From Stemphylium vesicarium (lineage: Eukaryota; Ascomycota; Dothideomycetes; Pleosporales; Pleosporaceae), in NCBI GenBank assembly GCA_004380135.1, contig QXCR01000100.1, forward strand, positions 1-64,000: a stretch of 64,000 nt of DNA. Reading direction: 5' to 3'. Below, piece after piece: positions 44,564 through 57,075 of the stretch; position 1 is the first letter of the stretch, and the number at the start of each line of letters is the position of its first letter. The notes under the pieces are model-generated. The model did no database searches, was not told the DNA's origin, and saw only the letters and a program-made list of their open reading frames with translations. Both the position numbers and the translations under genes were made by a program.

Positions 44564-45643
44564 ATGCTCACCACTACTCTTATTCTTGCTGCTGGCAGCC
44601 TGACTGCCCTTTCCAATGCCGCACCTGTTCAGCATGGCACTTCTTCGCCAACAGTGTTGGCCGCACGGGCTGCCTACATCACCTTTGGCGGCGACGGATC
44701 AATGTCCGCTGGCTGGCCCACGCAAGACGAATGGATTTCCTTCGAAGAAGCCTGGTAACTGCCACCTCAAACCCCAATAGACCATCCCTAACATATCCCC
44801 AGGGACGCCAACAAACCCTTAATCGACTCCTCCTGCGCGCACAACAACTGGGGCGCCAACAACTCCCCTGCCGAGACCTCTGCCATCAAATCCAGTATTC
44901 TTTCCGAATCCGCCCAGTTCTCCATCCCCGCCTCCTTCGTCCTCGCAATCATGATGCAAGAGTCCAAAGGATGCGTCCGCGCACCGACATCGCACTCAGA
45001 CGCCCATAATCCAGGTCTCATGCAAGGAGCAGGAAAAGCTTCATGCCATCACCTGGACCAAGGCCCCATTTCTCCGTGCCCAGACACCACGATCCGCGCT
45101 ATGATACATGAAGGCACTGCGGGCCAGGGATTGAGATTGACACTGAAGCAGGCGCTTGATGCATTTAGTGCGACGGCGGACGATGATAGCAGGTTTTATA
45201 AGGCTGCGCGCAGGTATAATAGTGGGGATCAGGTTACGGATCCTAATCTGGGAGTTAGTGCTACGCCGTGTTATGCGTCGGATATTGCGAATCGGTTGAT
45301 CAGGCCGTTTGGGGAGAGTGCGTGTGATGGGGGTACGGTGGGTGGGTTGAAGGGGACGGAGGGGAGGGGTGGGGGGCGGAATGAGGTTGAGCTTGATCTG
45401 GATCAACATGTGGTGGAGCAGCAGCCTGCACCTAAAGATGATGATGAGGGGAGTCGAAAGGGGGTGGATGATGTCGATGTCACGGGCGCGGTGGAAGTTT
45501 GCACTCGATATTATACCCCTGCGGTTGGGGATACATGCAAGGAGGCGCCCGTTGACTTTGATAAGCTCAGAAAGCTCAATGGGCGATTGGAGGAGGACTG
45601 TAGTAACTTTTGGGCTGGATATCGGTACTGTATCGCTAACTGA
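44564..45643 (+). CDS. Secreted lytic-transglycosylase-like protein with C-terminal LysM
   Basis: Two exons, 44564-44754 and 44803-45643 (343 aa). A signal peptide (LTTTLILAAGSLTALSNAAP) is followed by a lysozyme-like domain: IPASFVLAIMMQESKGCVRA holds the putative catalytic Glu, and NPGLMQGAGKASCH matches the transglycosylase NxGLMQ motif. A Gly/acidic linker at about residues 235-290 leads to a LysM-like module near residues 297-341: YYTPAVGDTCKEAPVDFDKL, then LNGRLEEDCSNFWAGYRYC. LysM binds GlcNAc polymers (chitin, peptidoglycan); the catalytic domain may cut peptidoglycan. A possible role is competition with bacteria or chitin masking. Codon third positions switch from C to G/T at about 45110. 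Confidence 0.8.
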
Positions 45644-45849
45644 GCGCGATAAGGCACCCATATGGGAGCATATACCTTGTGCTCAGCGAGCTCCATTGTC
45701 TTGCAAGAGTCAGTGCCGTATGTAATGCTAGCGGCGCAAGAGGCCATTTTGGATGCGAAGGAAGAGATATATTGTGTAGGAGCTTGATCTACTTTGTTCT
45801 CTCAAAGGTTCCCCGAGCAATGAGAACATGATCATGAGGAGCAGTGCGC

Positions 45850-47764
45850 TCAGGCAAAATCCTTCGCGCCATGCTCTCCAGGCACTCCGCCAATGACCCC
45901 AGGCGCTACCGCAATGCCCGTCTTCGAGCCCCTCCTCAAAGCCTCTTTCATGAGCTCCTTTTCTTCTTGCGCAGATGTATCGCCAAACACTTCGTCCATT
46001 TGCTCCAGAGTCTTGCCCATGGTCTCTGGGACGAAAAAGTACGCCCAGACACAGGCTAGACCGCAGAAACCACCGAAGAAGATGTACGTTCCAAAGCCGG
46101 CACCTTCAATCATAGGTGGCGTGGCGAGACCTACGATAAAATTACAGAGCCAAACTGTGGCAGTAGCGAGCGCGACGCCCTTGGCCCGGGTAGTTGTACT
46201 GTAGACCTCAGATGGGAGGGCCCAGCCCAATGGCGAGTAGGAAAGACCGTAGAAGAACATAAAGGCAAAGGCCATGGCTACGCAAACCCAGCCAGCAGCG
46301 GTATTCGCGGACCAATTGTCTGAGTAAGAACCGACAAGGCCGGCAATGACGATATAGCAAACACATGCGGTCGCAGCACCGTAGATAGCCAATGGGCGGC
46401 GTCCGAGTGTATCGATGATGAGGAAGCAGAGCAGTACGGCAATCAGCTGAATGACGTTCATGACACCAGAGAGAATGAGCGACATCTCGTAGTCGGAACC
46501 GAGAGATTGAAAGAGGGTGGGGGCATAGTAGATGAATCTGTAAACGTCAGTTTAATCGAGGGTAGTCAGGGAGGCGGGGCACGTAACGCGTTGACTCCGG
46601 AGAATTGCTGAAAGAAGGCGACACCGACACCGACAATAGTTCGTCGCCACATCTTCTTCCTAAAGAGATCACCCCACTGGGCGAGTTCCAGGCGGAAACC
46701 AGTTTTACCCGGGTGTGCCCGTTCCTGCATTGCGTACTGGAGCTCGACCTCTGCCATGATCCCGGCGTGTTCGATCTGGACGCGCTCGTCCGTATCCGGA
46801 AGGCGTCTCAGTCTGCACAAGGCTGCTAGTGCCTCATCGTTTCGGCCCTTCAGACACAACCAGCGCGGGGAGTAGGGAAAGATGTGGATCAAGAGACCAA
46901 GAATGGTAGAGCTGACCAACTGGAGTCCGAACGGTAGACGGAAAGAGATGTCTCCTTCCATATGCCGTGTACCATAGGTGATGAAGAAGGATATGACGAC
47001 ACCCGATACTATACTGATCGATTCGAGTACCAGAAGTGTTCCACGAAGATTGGGTGGGGCAATCTCAGAGATGTATAACGGTGCGCCCAGGGCCAGTGTG
47101 CCAGTGCCGAGCCCGCCGAACCAGCGGCCAAAAGCCAAGCTACCGTAGTCTTGTACGAGGTCAGTCCCACTTCTCGCACAATGTTCGTACATGAGGGTAT
47201 CATACCAGGTGCTGCGGTCATGATGATTCCACCGATGTTGAAAAAGACCTGCGATGGTATTCAGTCAGTGTTTGCTTAATCAAGACAATGGCTGTACATG
47301 TTGAATCTACTTACCACCATGACAGTGATGGCCCATTTTCGTGAAATCTTGTCGCAGAGCCAAGGCATGAAGAAGCAGCCCATGAAACAACCCAACTGCA
47401 GCAAGGCAGTATTCAGACCTTTCCAGAAAGCGCTTCGGGGGTTATCGTCTCCTATCTGCGGATACTGCTCCATGAACTGAGGCATGACGTTGATGATGGA
47501 GATGACACCTTGGTCGTATCCAAAGGAGAAGCCACCCATGGATGCGAGAAACGATGCACCAAGAATGTAAGGGGAGCTCACAAGCCCCTTGATGCCGCTC
47601 TTGCCATAGGAAATGTCGTCGGCCAGGAGAGCTGGCAGGTCTGCGGTGTTGGCTGTGTGTGCTTGCTGAAGGTCAATTTTCTCAGCAGCGGACAGATCTG
47701 CAGTGTCTACACGACCAATTTGGTCGTTTTCGATATGTTGGACTTCCGAGTCTTTTCCTGCCAT
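45850..47764 (-). CDS. MFS sugar transporter
   Basis: Four exons on the minus strand: 47764-47315, 47248-47206, 47149-46588 and 46537-45850 (580 aa). It has twelve predicted membrane helices and sugar-porter signatures: FSFGYDQGVISIINVMPQF near TM1, FGRWFGGLGTGTLALGAPLY, YISEIAPPNLRG, GVAFFQQFSGVNAFIYYAPT after splicing, IIDTLGRRPL and FFVPETMGKTLEQMDEVF. The usual PESPRWL after TM6 reads PYSPRWL, a known variant in some fungal porters. The third intron has a slightly unusual donor, GTTACG. It would import a monosaccharide or related polyol; the substrate is not assignable. The N terminus is acidic and cytosolic. Confidence 0.92.
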
Positions 47765-50700
47765 GATGTTGAACGGTATGAGGAGATTGCTTGATGAGGA
47801 ACGAGATGCATGCCATTGGAGCGTCGCACGGCGTGCATTTATGCTGCCCAAGAGCTCACATGGTGAATGACGTTTGGCATACCTCAACTCAAGGATCGCC
47901 AAGAAAGATACAAAAGACCGAACGGGTCGCGATGAGCAGCGGCATCTGCATGCCGGGGACAGTCCGAATATGCGGGGACCCCAGACGATCGTTGCGGCTC
48001 AATATAGCGGTCAGCCCTACCATGTTCGTAGCACTGTCAGAAGCAGATGTTCAACATGGCAATCGTGACAGGGGTGAGAATTGGGATGTCCGGAGAATGC
48101 TGCTACGTCGGGGAAGGAGACTGCTGCGGATGGTTCCTAAGCTCGTGCCGAGCGCCCTAGCGTCCCCGCACTACGGATCTGGGGTCTCCGCTTTGGACAA
48201 GTACTGCGTCGCTCTCCATGTCTTTCCAACAACACCAAGCTTGGTATCCCCACAACATACGTATCCGTATGTAAATTCGTCCGGCGTAAAAGAATGGAGA
48301 CCAGGTTTCGGGACGGCAATTGATAGAGGGTTGTTCAGTACATTCCCCAAGGGCTTGGACCATTCGTAAATGGAAGGCAAAGCGACTATTTGAAGGTTCA
48401 AAAAGACGTCACCGACGAACCGACGAGAACCCGGCAGCGATCAGTGTTTCGGTGTTTGGGTCTTTGGTCTATCCACGTACTCACAGCGTCTCCTCACTTC
48501 AAACTTGGAAGTGGGTCAGTCTCCGCATCTACCCGTATGCTCGATGTGGATGTCCATCGAGAAGGGAGAGTGGAGTTCGGGCTTTGCTTTGGGCTTATCA
48601 GAAGTTTATAGAACATAATACCCCGATAGTGTGGAAACAGGAGCATACGAAGCGATGGGCGCGTCCGCATGAAGTGCCGTTGGCGGCTCCTGCTGATCAC
48701 ATCCACATGTCGGTGCAATGACATACGAGGTGTTTCGACATTCCTCCGGTCGTACAAAAACAGTACTGGAAGTTCACATGTGATCGGGGATGTTGGCAAA
48801 GGCCGATTTTGTCGGAGACGCGCCAATCTTGGAAATAGATCACCTCCGCGGACTCACTGGCTCAACCCCATACTACACGCTCCATAATTTAGGACAGAGA
48901 CCGCGGATAGAGCGATTCGCTTTCGGGGCGTTACATCCACCGAAGCCATCGAATTGGCACTTTGTCCTTCTAGTGAGGTCAATTGCAAGACGCACATTGT
49001 AGGGACCACAAGCCTTGTCAAAGGAAGAGACATCTTCCATCATCGAAGACGCCCTTCGCCAGACTTTCCGAGCCTTGCAGACTGCGACTTTTGCCCGCCA
49101 TGGTATTTGGAAATAAGGTGCATTTCACTGGCAGACCAAACCCCTGGGTCTTTCGGAGCGTCGGCTGGCGCTAGAACCCGTTGAATCCGACAGCCACGTC
49201 AGGCATGCACCAGGGCATGTGCGGGTCGGCAATTGAGTGCCTGAAGCACGCGCGTCATTTTTGTGTTGAATCGCGTGTAAGTCTCGGAGGTACCACATAA
49301 GGCGAGGAGAAAGTAGCTGCTGGGCAACCAAGTTTTGTGCCGAATCCTACCTAGGTAGTTACAAGCTTTGAGACAAACCCCCGAGTCCTACAAATCTCTC
49401 GCTGGATGTTCTGAGACTCACCCCTTAACGAAAATAGCAATCTATCAAATCCATGCCTGGATACTTTGTCCTTTTTCGCAGATATCGAGTGCAATGGAGC
49501 AAGCACCAAACACCCAAACCACCGCATGGACGGCTGATCTGGTAATGTTAGTTTGGCGCACATGGTTTTGTTTGATCAAGCTTTGGTCAAATGAATTTAA
49601 GTGGGACATGGAACTCAAGTCGAACGAGAGCAACGACTCTTTTTATAAACCTCCCAGTATCGACAAGCACATCAAAGGGTGGCCCTTGAATTTTTCTTGA
49701 AGTTATATCACAGGAGCTGAAACCATAGCGAAATTCTATGTAGTAATTTGCAACATGAGAATTTGGGCCAGTTTGTTGGTTGCAGACGACGCATGGCGGC
49801 ATCGTTGCATATATTGTGTCCCAGCCACAGCCCCCAAGTCCAACATGTGATAGCACCTGTGTTCTTATCGAATACCACCCCCCCATGCATAGGTTGCGCA
49901 TTAACCTGATGTAGTGGCCAAAGGAATGTAAAACTGCAAAGGGAAATGAAGGAAGAGGGGGGTGGCAGGATAGGCTTTTATACCCTACGCTCAAGACTCA
50001 TTGGGCGCTAGAAGGGAAGCTTCCGAACCCAGGCTTAAAAATTCCATATTTCGGCCAAACTCAATCGAGGAGTGAAGCAACATCATTTCCACCAAGTCAT
50101 GAGATTGAAATCCCTCGATTTTCGAATTCCCACAACATCCCAACACCCGCTTTTGTTTCCACTCATTCCTACTTTCCTGAACAAGCGAACAAACACCATG
50201 ACATCTTTTCCACAATGATTTAGAGGCAGAAGGACAGACACGGGTGAAGAATTCGGAAATTTTTGTCTTCTCAAAAAAGCAGAGAGGGCAGAAAAACATC
50301 ATATGTATCAACCAAGTCATTTTGAGAAAGCCCACCAACGAGAACACATTGTTCGCCCCAATCAAGATTTATTTGCAGAAGCGAAGAGAGAGGCAGACAG
50401 ACACCCTTGTTGAGGGCTGTGTTGTTTTGAACAGCGCATTGAAAGGCCACACATTGGTTTCTTGTCGGTCTTTGTTTTTGAACCGAGGAGTCAAGTGGCG
50501 TGTAGGAAAGGAAGCAACTACCAAAGTCTGAAGGAAAGGTTTTATACACGACTACCCCGTCCGCCGTTCACGTGACGCTAGAAGTAGAGGAAGGAGCAGG
50601 AATAGGAGTAGCACATGCGCCGTTAGGAACCAAAATTTAGAGGAACCAGCGAAACATGTCGTCTGGTTGGAGGAATTTTAAATACAACAGCAGAGCATGC

Positions 50701-51284
50701 CGATGGCTCATGCGAGTGGTAGGTTTTTGATTTCGCCGCATGGTGCAGATACCAGAAGTTTTTCTTGAGCCATTCACGCAACCAGCGTATATTTCAAAGT
50801 GATACGACGGTGTGCATATATAGTTTTCTGGGGTCGGAGTAAGAGGAAAGCCAGAAAGAACGCGGCCCATCGTCCGTGGGGAAGCCGCTTTTTTCTTCGG
50901 AGAAGAGAACGAAGGAAAAGATGTGGAACGCATCACTAATCTTTTTCTTTTTGCAGAGGAGTAAAGATATAAAGAGAATGAAGGTAGAAAGAGGAAGAGG
51001 CTGCTCATATACCCACAGTCACCTGCGGAGCTAGTCAAACGCACCGCCAATATTGCCACAGTGAGGTCATGTGTCGATGGAAAGAGGAGAGATGCGTGTA
51101 CGATGTTTCCATGTATCTACCTACGCCACACTAATCGATACACCGTACAATGCTGCACAAAATCGCGTTGCGGCTCCTCGACCTTCTACCAGACGCTGTA
51201 CTAAGATCGAACATCCAGTACAATATCTACCTATCCATCAACTTGCAAAAAAACCTACAACGCCCCTCTCTTCACTGCACGCTC
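47765..51284. other. Gene-poor interval with T/A elements
   Basis: 3.5 kb with no credible gene. The minus strand carries three TATA-like elements: near 49637 (TTTATAAAAAG), 49979 (GGTATAAAAGCC) and 50545 (GTGTATAAAACC), each followed by C/T-rich sequence. They resemble core promoters, but no long frame follows. Frames at 51071-51715 are antisense shadows of BRO1. Candidate location for non-coding transcripts; unproven. Confidence 0.35.
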
Positions 51285-54200
51285 TCATTTCCACCCACTC
51301 AGCCCAGCCCAAGGATCGTGCGCGCCACCTTGACCTTGCCCTCCCTGTCTCTGTGGGTTCGCGTAGCCTCCAGGTCCACTGGGATATCCGCCCTGCGAAA
51401 AGTGGCTGTAGTCTTGATGCTGGCTTGGCGGTGGCCCTGGTGGTGGCGGGGGTGGAACGTAGCCCTGTGGCAAGTTTGGCTGTGGTGTACTGCCCCACTG
51501 CTGTTGCTGGGGAGGCTGACCCCATGGTTGGTGCTGTTGATGTTGCGCTGGCGGTGGAGAGAAGAATTGCTGGTGTGCAGGTGGGGAGACGGGGTTGTAC
51601 TGGTTATGGGCTGCGGGATTGTAGCCTGAGGATGACTGCGACGTCTGGGGTTGATGCGAGTATTGTTGCTGGTAGCTTTCTCGTCTGGGCGGAGGAGGTT
51701 GATTGTAGCCGTTAGAGGATTGACCGTAGGACTGCTGGGGTGACATGTACTGTTGTTGGCTTGGGCCTGTAGTCATTGGGTAACGCGGTGTGACTGGTGG
51801 TGACGCCGCAGGATTGTATGCTGGGTGACCGGCCCCTGAGGTTGACGGATAGCTCGGGGTCGAGGATAGCGGTGGTGGTATGCTCTTCTTCCGGCCTGAC
51901 CCCTGTGATACTGGTGAGCCAGAAGGCTCCATCGACATCCTTTCCATGAGCTCCTTCATCCGTTGCTGCTCTTGATCTGGACCCTGCGCCTTGTTTCGCT
52001 CCTCAATCTTCGTGAGAAGTTGCCCACCTTCTCCGCGCCTGTTGTTTACGAAAGTTTCAACATTCTTTGAGAGACTCGATACGGTGTCCTTCATTTCCGA
52101 ATAGAAACTTTGAGCGCGCGTCAAGCCGGCAACGAGATCATTGAAGCTTTGATACACTCTCCGGTACTTGGTCATGACCGTGTTCCGTTGTCGCGAGAAG
52201 GCTTCGTACTTGCTCTGTTCCGATCGTACGCGCTTGTCCTTGAGCAGATCGGAGTAGGTGCGCGTAAGCTCTTTGAGAAGCGACGCTTGCTTGTGGTTTG
52301 CCTGTAACACGCGGTTCTGGTGTGGCCGGAACTTCTCGAGCTCAGCTTTGAACAACTGCGACTCCTGGTTCGCAATGGCTTTCTTGTTGAGAATGAGGAC
52401 GTTGGAGATGTCATCAGAGTGAACCTGCTACAGTCAGTACATCGATTCCCGCGTGCCAGTAGTCGCACAAACCTTGTCTTTGAGATCCTTCAGTATCTGT
52501 GTCCTCTCCTTCTTGACAAGGTTCAGCTTCCGCAAGATATCCTCAACCGCACCGATCTGATCCGTGACTGAAGGGCCCTCGTCGATGTCATCGTCGATAA
52601 GATTGCCTTCCGCTGGCCTTGGGCTTTTTCCTTTGCTTGCACCAGCCTTGACCATGGCTCTGGAGTATAGCACGTCGGCTTCGTCCGTCTCGCCAGCTGA
52701 ACGCATCTCGTCAAAATCGGCTTCGCATTGTCGGAAGGTGTTGTACAGCTGAGCGTCACTAGTGCTCGCCTCTTCGACCGCTCCTCGATAATTTCTGATA
52801 TCGCTTCGCAGGGTTGAGGTTAATCGTGAACTCGGTTGCTGCGTCCACTCTGGTCCGTACTTCGATCGCATCTTCTCACAGACGCTCTCTTCCATATCCA
52901 GTTGCTTCATACTCCAGTCTAGCGAAGTAATGATCTCTGATTTATCGCGGTCCAGCTGCTCGAAAGCTGTGCCAAATGACTGATGCCCGGCGAGCTCCTC
53001 ACACCACGTCCTAAAATCGTTATCAACCATCATGTCTTGGTCCATGCCTCCTCTTAGTACATTGAGACTATCAGGTAGCTTCAAGTAATCCAGACTTGCA
53101 GCCATCTCATCATTCGCTACTTCGACCCGCTCGCTCTCGGCGCGGATGAGTTTAGCCTTTTCTTCATCATAGAGACTTGCGGACTCGGTTACGGCTAGGG
53201 GCACAATCTTCTGGAAGATGTCCGGCCCGATTATTCGCTGGATGTCTTGCCCTTGGTATAGTTCGCTAACGGGTATCGCCTTGGCCGCGGGCATCTTCGA
53301 AACTTGCGTGAGTGATGCCTCGTTCGGAATGCCGTGGTGGTAGATAAAGTCGTTGTCTTTTGAACATTCGGCTAGCTTGTCCTGCACGTTTGCTAAGTGC
53401 TTTTTTGTCATCTCTGATAATATACTGCCAGTGTCTGATGCCAGATTCGAGTTAGCGGGAGCGTTGTTGGGAAAGCTGCCAGCTGCTCGAACAGCATCTT
53501 TGGCGTGTGCCTCTGCGACCTGTAGCCTACAGATTGCTACACCATGCGAATTGGCGTCGTCGTCGGCCAGCGCCTGGTAGTACTGGACCAAGGAAGCCAT
53601 GTGGTGCGATTTTATCTGTCCAAGAATGAGTTTCGATGCCCAAGTGTTGCTGTGATGCTCCTACCTGGCAGACTAATAACCAAACCTTCTCAAAAACGGC
53701 GTTTGTAACGTTCTCCTGCGCACCCTCGGTGGCCTGGGTATATAGAAACGCGGCCTGGCTTGCCAATTTCGCTAGCAAGCCAACCTTCTTTCCATCCGCG
53801 ATCTGCTTCTCGAGAAAGACTTCTTGCGCCTGTGCCAACATTATCGCTATCAGTGTCTTGACAGTCTCGCGGCTAAGGTCGGTAGACGGCGCATGTAGGA
53901 AGTTCTCGTTGATGTACGTGAACATTCCTGCGGAGGCTTGGAAGGAGTGGTATGCTGTCTTGAGCCCGACATCTTCGTGGCGATTCTGGTGCGCGGCATG
54001 ACATGATAGAACCGCAGAGATATTGAAAATAATGCTAGCCTTTTCGTATGCGAGCGAGTATTGCGAGGTGGGCTTGTGTGTAAAGGCATCGAACCTGCCC
54101 TGCGTTAGTTCCGACTATTCCATATCTGCCTAGTCCCTTCCAGCTCCTCCTGTGCTACTGCCTCTACAGTGGCGCTTCCAAGACATACCATGTAAAGCTA

Positions 54201-54469
54201 ATCTTGATGTGATTCTCGTCGACTGGGAATCTCAAGTCAAGTAGTTCAAGTTGCCCGTAGTATCTGTACAGCAGATCCCGTCCCGCTGCACTATCCTTGC
54301 CGGCGCCTCTCATATCCTGGCGCAGCCGGTTCAAAGTGCCGCATTCTTCCGAGTATCGCTCCGGGTCGTCGCCGTACGTGGCTCGAATGTACTGTTTCAG
54401 CGGGGCTATCCAGTCGATCTCGCTCGTCTGCTTCAGCGGCACCGAAATCATGGGTATTTGCGTCGTCAT
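51285..54469 (-). CDS. BRO1: BRO1-domain ESCRT-associated protein
   Basis: Four exons: 54469-54189, 54094-53665, 53615-52473 and 52424-51285 (997 aa). Bro1 recruits the ubiquitin hydrolase Doa4 and binds Snf7 at endosomes during multivesicular body sorting. The Bro1 domain covers about residues 5-380: MISVPLKQTSEIDWIAPLKQ, LLYRYYGQLELLDLRFPVDE, HKPTSQYSLAYEKASIIFNI and GMFTYINENFLHAP. A coiled-coil V-domain follows to about residue 740, then a Pro/Gln/Tyr-rich tail ending WAGLSGWK. The layout is of the BRO1/ALIX type rather than PalA. All exons keep frame with consensus splice sites. Confidence 0.93.
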
Positions 54470-55441
54470 GGCGAGCGATGAATGCGCTGGGTCGGCGACT
54501 GCAGCTGGACGCGTCTTCTGAAGAGGTATTGTCGCGAAGGCGGGAAGGTCGTGTCCCTCGGGTGATCAGCGATGCTGGCGCAGGCTACAACGTGGGAAGT
54601 GGGCTCTCGTGGGCCTCGAACGGGACGCTAGAACAACAGTTTAACACGTCGTCTGCCCTATCTTCCTATACTGATGTAGCGAGTGTCGGTGGAGTTGCAG
54701 CAAGACAATCACGCAGCGAATGGCGTGGCGGACATGGGGGATGCACAGCGGGATGATGCGTTGGTCGGCTGGCTGTTCACCTGGGCACGCGGTCGTCAAG
54801 CCGCATAGGGCACAGTACGGAGGCGATTCTGTGCGGCACGGCGAAAGCTTATATGGTAGCGATGCTGTAGGGACTATGCGATGCCGTTGGTGAGCTGAGA
54901 AGGTGTGGTGTAGGGAAGTGGTGGGGGCTGCCAGGCACATGCATATAAGCAACACCAGAGCCGCGCCCTCTCAGCCCGCATTCGCCTATCACGATGCAAG
55001 CACACCACCAAGGTCAGACCGCTATCCCTATGTGACCACCTCTTCTAGTCACACCGTCGTGAGAATCTAGGGATACCAAGTGGGTGATCTCACGTCTGCG
55101 GCTTGCGCCTGCCCAATGACATGGTGAAGAGGCCGCGTCGCTACGCGCCCGCGATATTGGCTCTGCGAGACTAGCGGATGCCTTTACCTCAAAACTCCAA
55201 CATCAAGAATCTCAGTCAGCCATGGCATATATTTTTTCATATCAATCATAACAACGTGAATATTATACAAGCCTTGAGTCGAGAGGCCACATACAAATAC
55301 TTCTATACAGTATGTCCAAGCAAATTTCAGATGCGCCGTCAAATGCTGCCCAATGTTTTGTTGCAAACGCGCTTTCCATGACGCGAAGTGTCGCCGTGTA
55401 CGCCGGCCCTTTTATACAACCGGCTTATCGTCATCCCCACC
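54470..55441. other. Intergenic interval
   Basis: About 970 bases; presumed BRO1 promoter on the left and MDJ1-like 3' UTR on the right. The small frame at 54478-54756 has no recognisable homology. Confidence 0.35.
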
Positions 55442-57075
55442 TCAACCAGAGCCCCTCTTCTTCTCGTCCTCTTCTGCTTGTCGTCGTTCTTCAGGCGTCA
55501 TGTGCTTATGTTGTCCGGTCAAGTTGTGCCATGCACTCTTTAGGAATCCCTCATTCTCGTGTCCGTTGTGCATTGTGTTTCCTGCTGCGTCCTTCATCTT
55601 ACCAGGGTTGATGACTCGTTGGGCATTCTTGTCTCCCATCTCATCCGCGAGCATCTCAAGGATGGTCCGCTGGTTGACGCTGAGATACTTGGGCATGTTG
55701 ACCTTGAATTCCACACGCAAGTCACCTTTGCCACCGCGTCGTCCGGAAAGTACCTTCATACCCATGCCAGACAGTGTAACGCGATCGCCTGTTCCTGAGC
55801 CGGTTGGTACCTTGACCTTGACCTCGCCGTCCAGGGTGGGAACCTTGATTTCACCTCCCAGCACGGCAGTGGTGAGAGGGATGGTGGCCGTGTGAAGGAT
55901 GTCTGAGCCATTGCGCTTGAATTTCGAGTCGGAAGCCACGCGGATGAGGACGTAGAGATCTCCCTTTTGGCCACGAATCTGGCCAGAGGACATGGCCTGG
56001 CCGGTAAGTGGTGCATCTCCCTCGCTATTGACGCGCAGGCGCATGCCGTCTTCCACACCACCGGGAATGTCAATAGTAATGGTTTTCCGCTCCTTGACTG
56101 CTCCGTCACCACCGCAAGTGCCGCAAGACGAGCCTCGGGGGATCGCGAATCCTGAACCACCGCAAGAGGTGCAAGTTGCGCTCATGTGGAAGCCGCCCAT
56201 GCTTGTTACTCTCTGTCCGGTACCTCCACAGCTCTTACAATCTGACTTCTTTGCACCCTGCTTCAGTCCGCTACCACTGCACGTGCCGCACTCTACCATT
56301 GGTGTAACGTGAATGTCTTTCTTGACACCCTTGGCCGCATCCAGGAAGGAAATGTTCGTTTGGACTTCGATGTTGTCACCCACCATGATTTCTTCTTCGA
56401 ATGGGTTCCTCCGTCCGCCCCCACCTCTTCCTCTTCTGCCACCTGTGAAGGCACCGAACAAGTCTTCAAAATTGATGTCTTGGAACGGCCCCTGTGCGCC
56501 GCCACCGAAACCACCAAATCCGCCAAAGCCTCCGCCGAATGGGTTTCCTCCCGGTCCTCCCGGCCCCGCTCCAGCTCCAGGGTTGAAGCCGCCGTTTGCA
56601 TCGAAAGCACCAGCGCCGTAGGAATCGAAGGCCTTCTTCTTCTCGGCGTCCGACAAGACTTCGTATGCAGACTGTGCGGCCGCAAACTTCTCTTTCGCTC
56701 CAGCGTCCTTGTTTGTGTCAGGGTGGTATTTCTTAGCCATTCCATAGTATGCTTTCTTGATATCGGCGGCCGATGCGTCTTTGCTGACTCCGAGCGTCTG
56801 GTATGGGTCGGCCATGGCGAACGAGGAAGGGGAAGCGTGGAAGAACTGCACAAAGCATTAGTACACATCTGAGGCATAGAGGGCGTTTGGGGAATCCGTA
56901 CTCGTATTGATTGCGCATTGCTCTGGGGTTGTTTCTGTGCTATTGAGGGTCTCCGCGACTGTGCTCTCGACGCTTGCGTCGCTATACATCGTCGTTGGCA
57001 CTTGGTAAAAGATCTCGAGCCGGCGATGCGTACAGGAGCCACCGCCTTGAGCGGCAGCGGACCAGCGAAACTCAT
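55442..57075 (-). CDS. MDJ1: Mitochondrial DnaJ chaperone (MDJ1-like)
   Basis: Two exons, 57075-56902 and 56845-55442 (525 aa), type I J-protein. An N-terminal Arg-rich presequence (RIAGSRSFTKCQRRC and RRPSIAQKQP) suggests mitochondrial matrix targeting. The J domain at about residues 72-140 has the HPD motif (KKYHPDTNKD). A Gly/Phe-rich region follows, then four CxxCxGxG zinc repeats (CGTCSGSG, CKSCGGTG, CTSCGGSG, CGTCGGDG). The C-terminal substrate-binding domains show GDLYVLIRVASDSKFKRNG. It would cooperate with mitochondrial Hsp70 in folding. The intron falls between presequence and mature part, next to an alternative downstream ATG. Confidence 0.93.

Noticed and set aside
51071..51715. 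Long plus-strand frames rich in Val/Leu/Trp
   Set aside because: Antisense shadow of the Pro/Gln-rich tail of BRO1.
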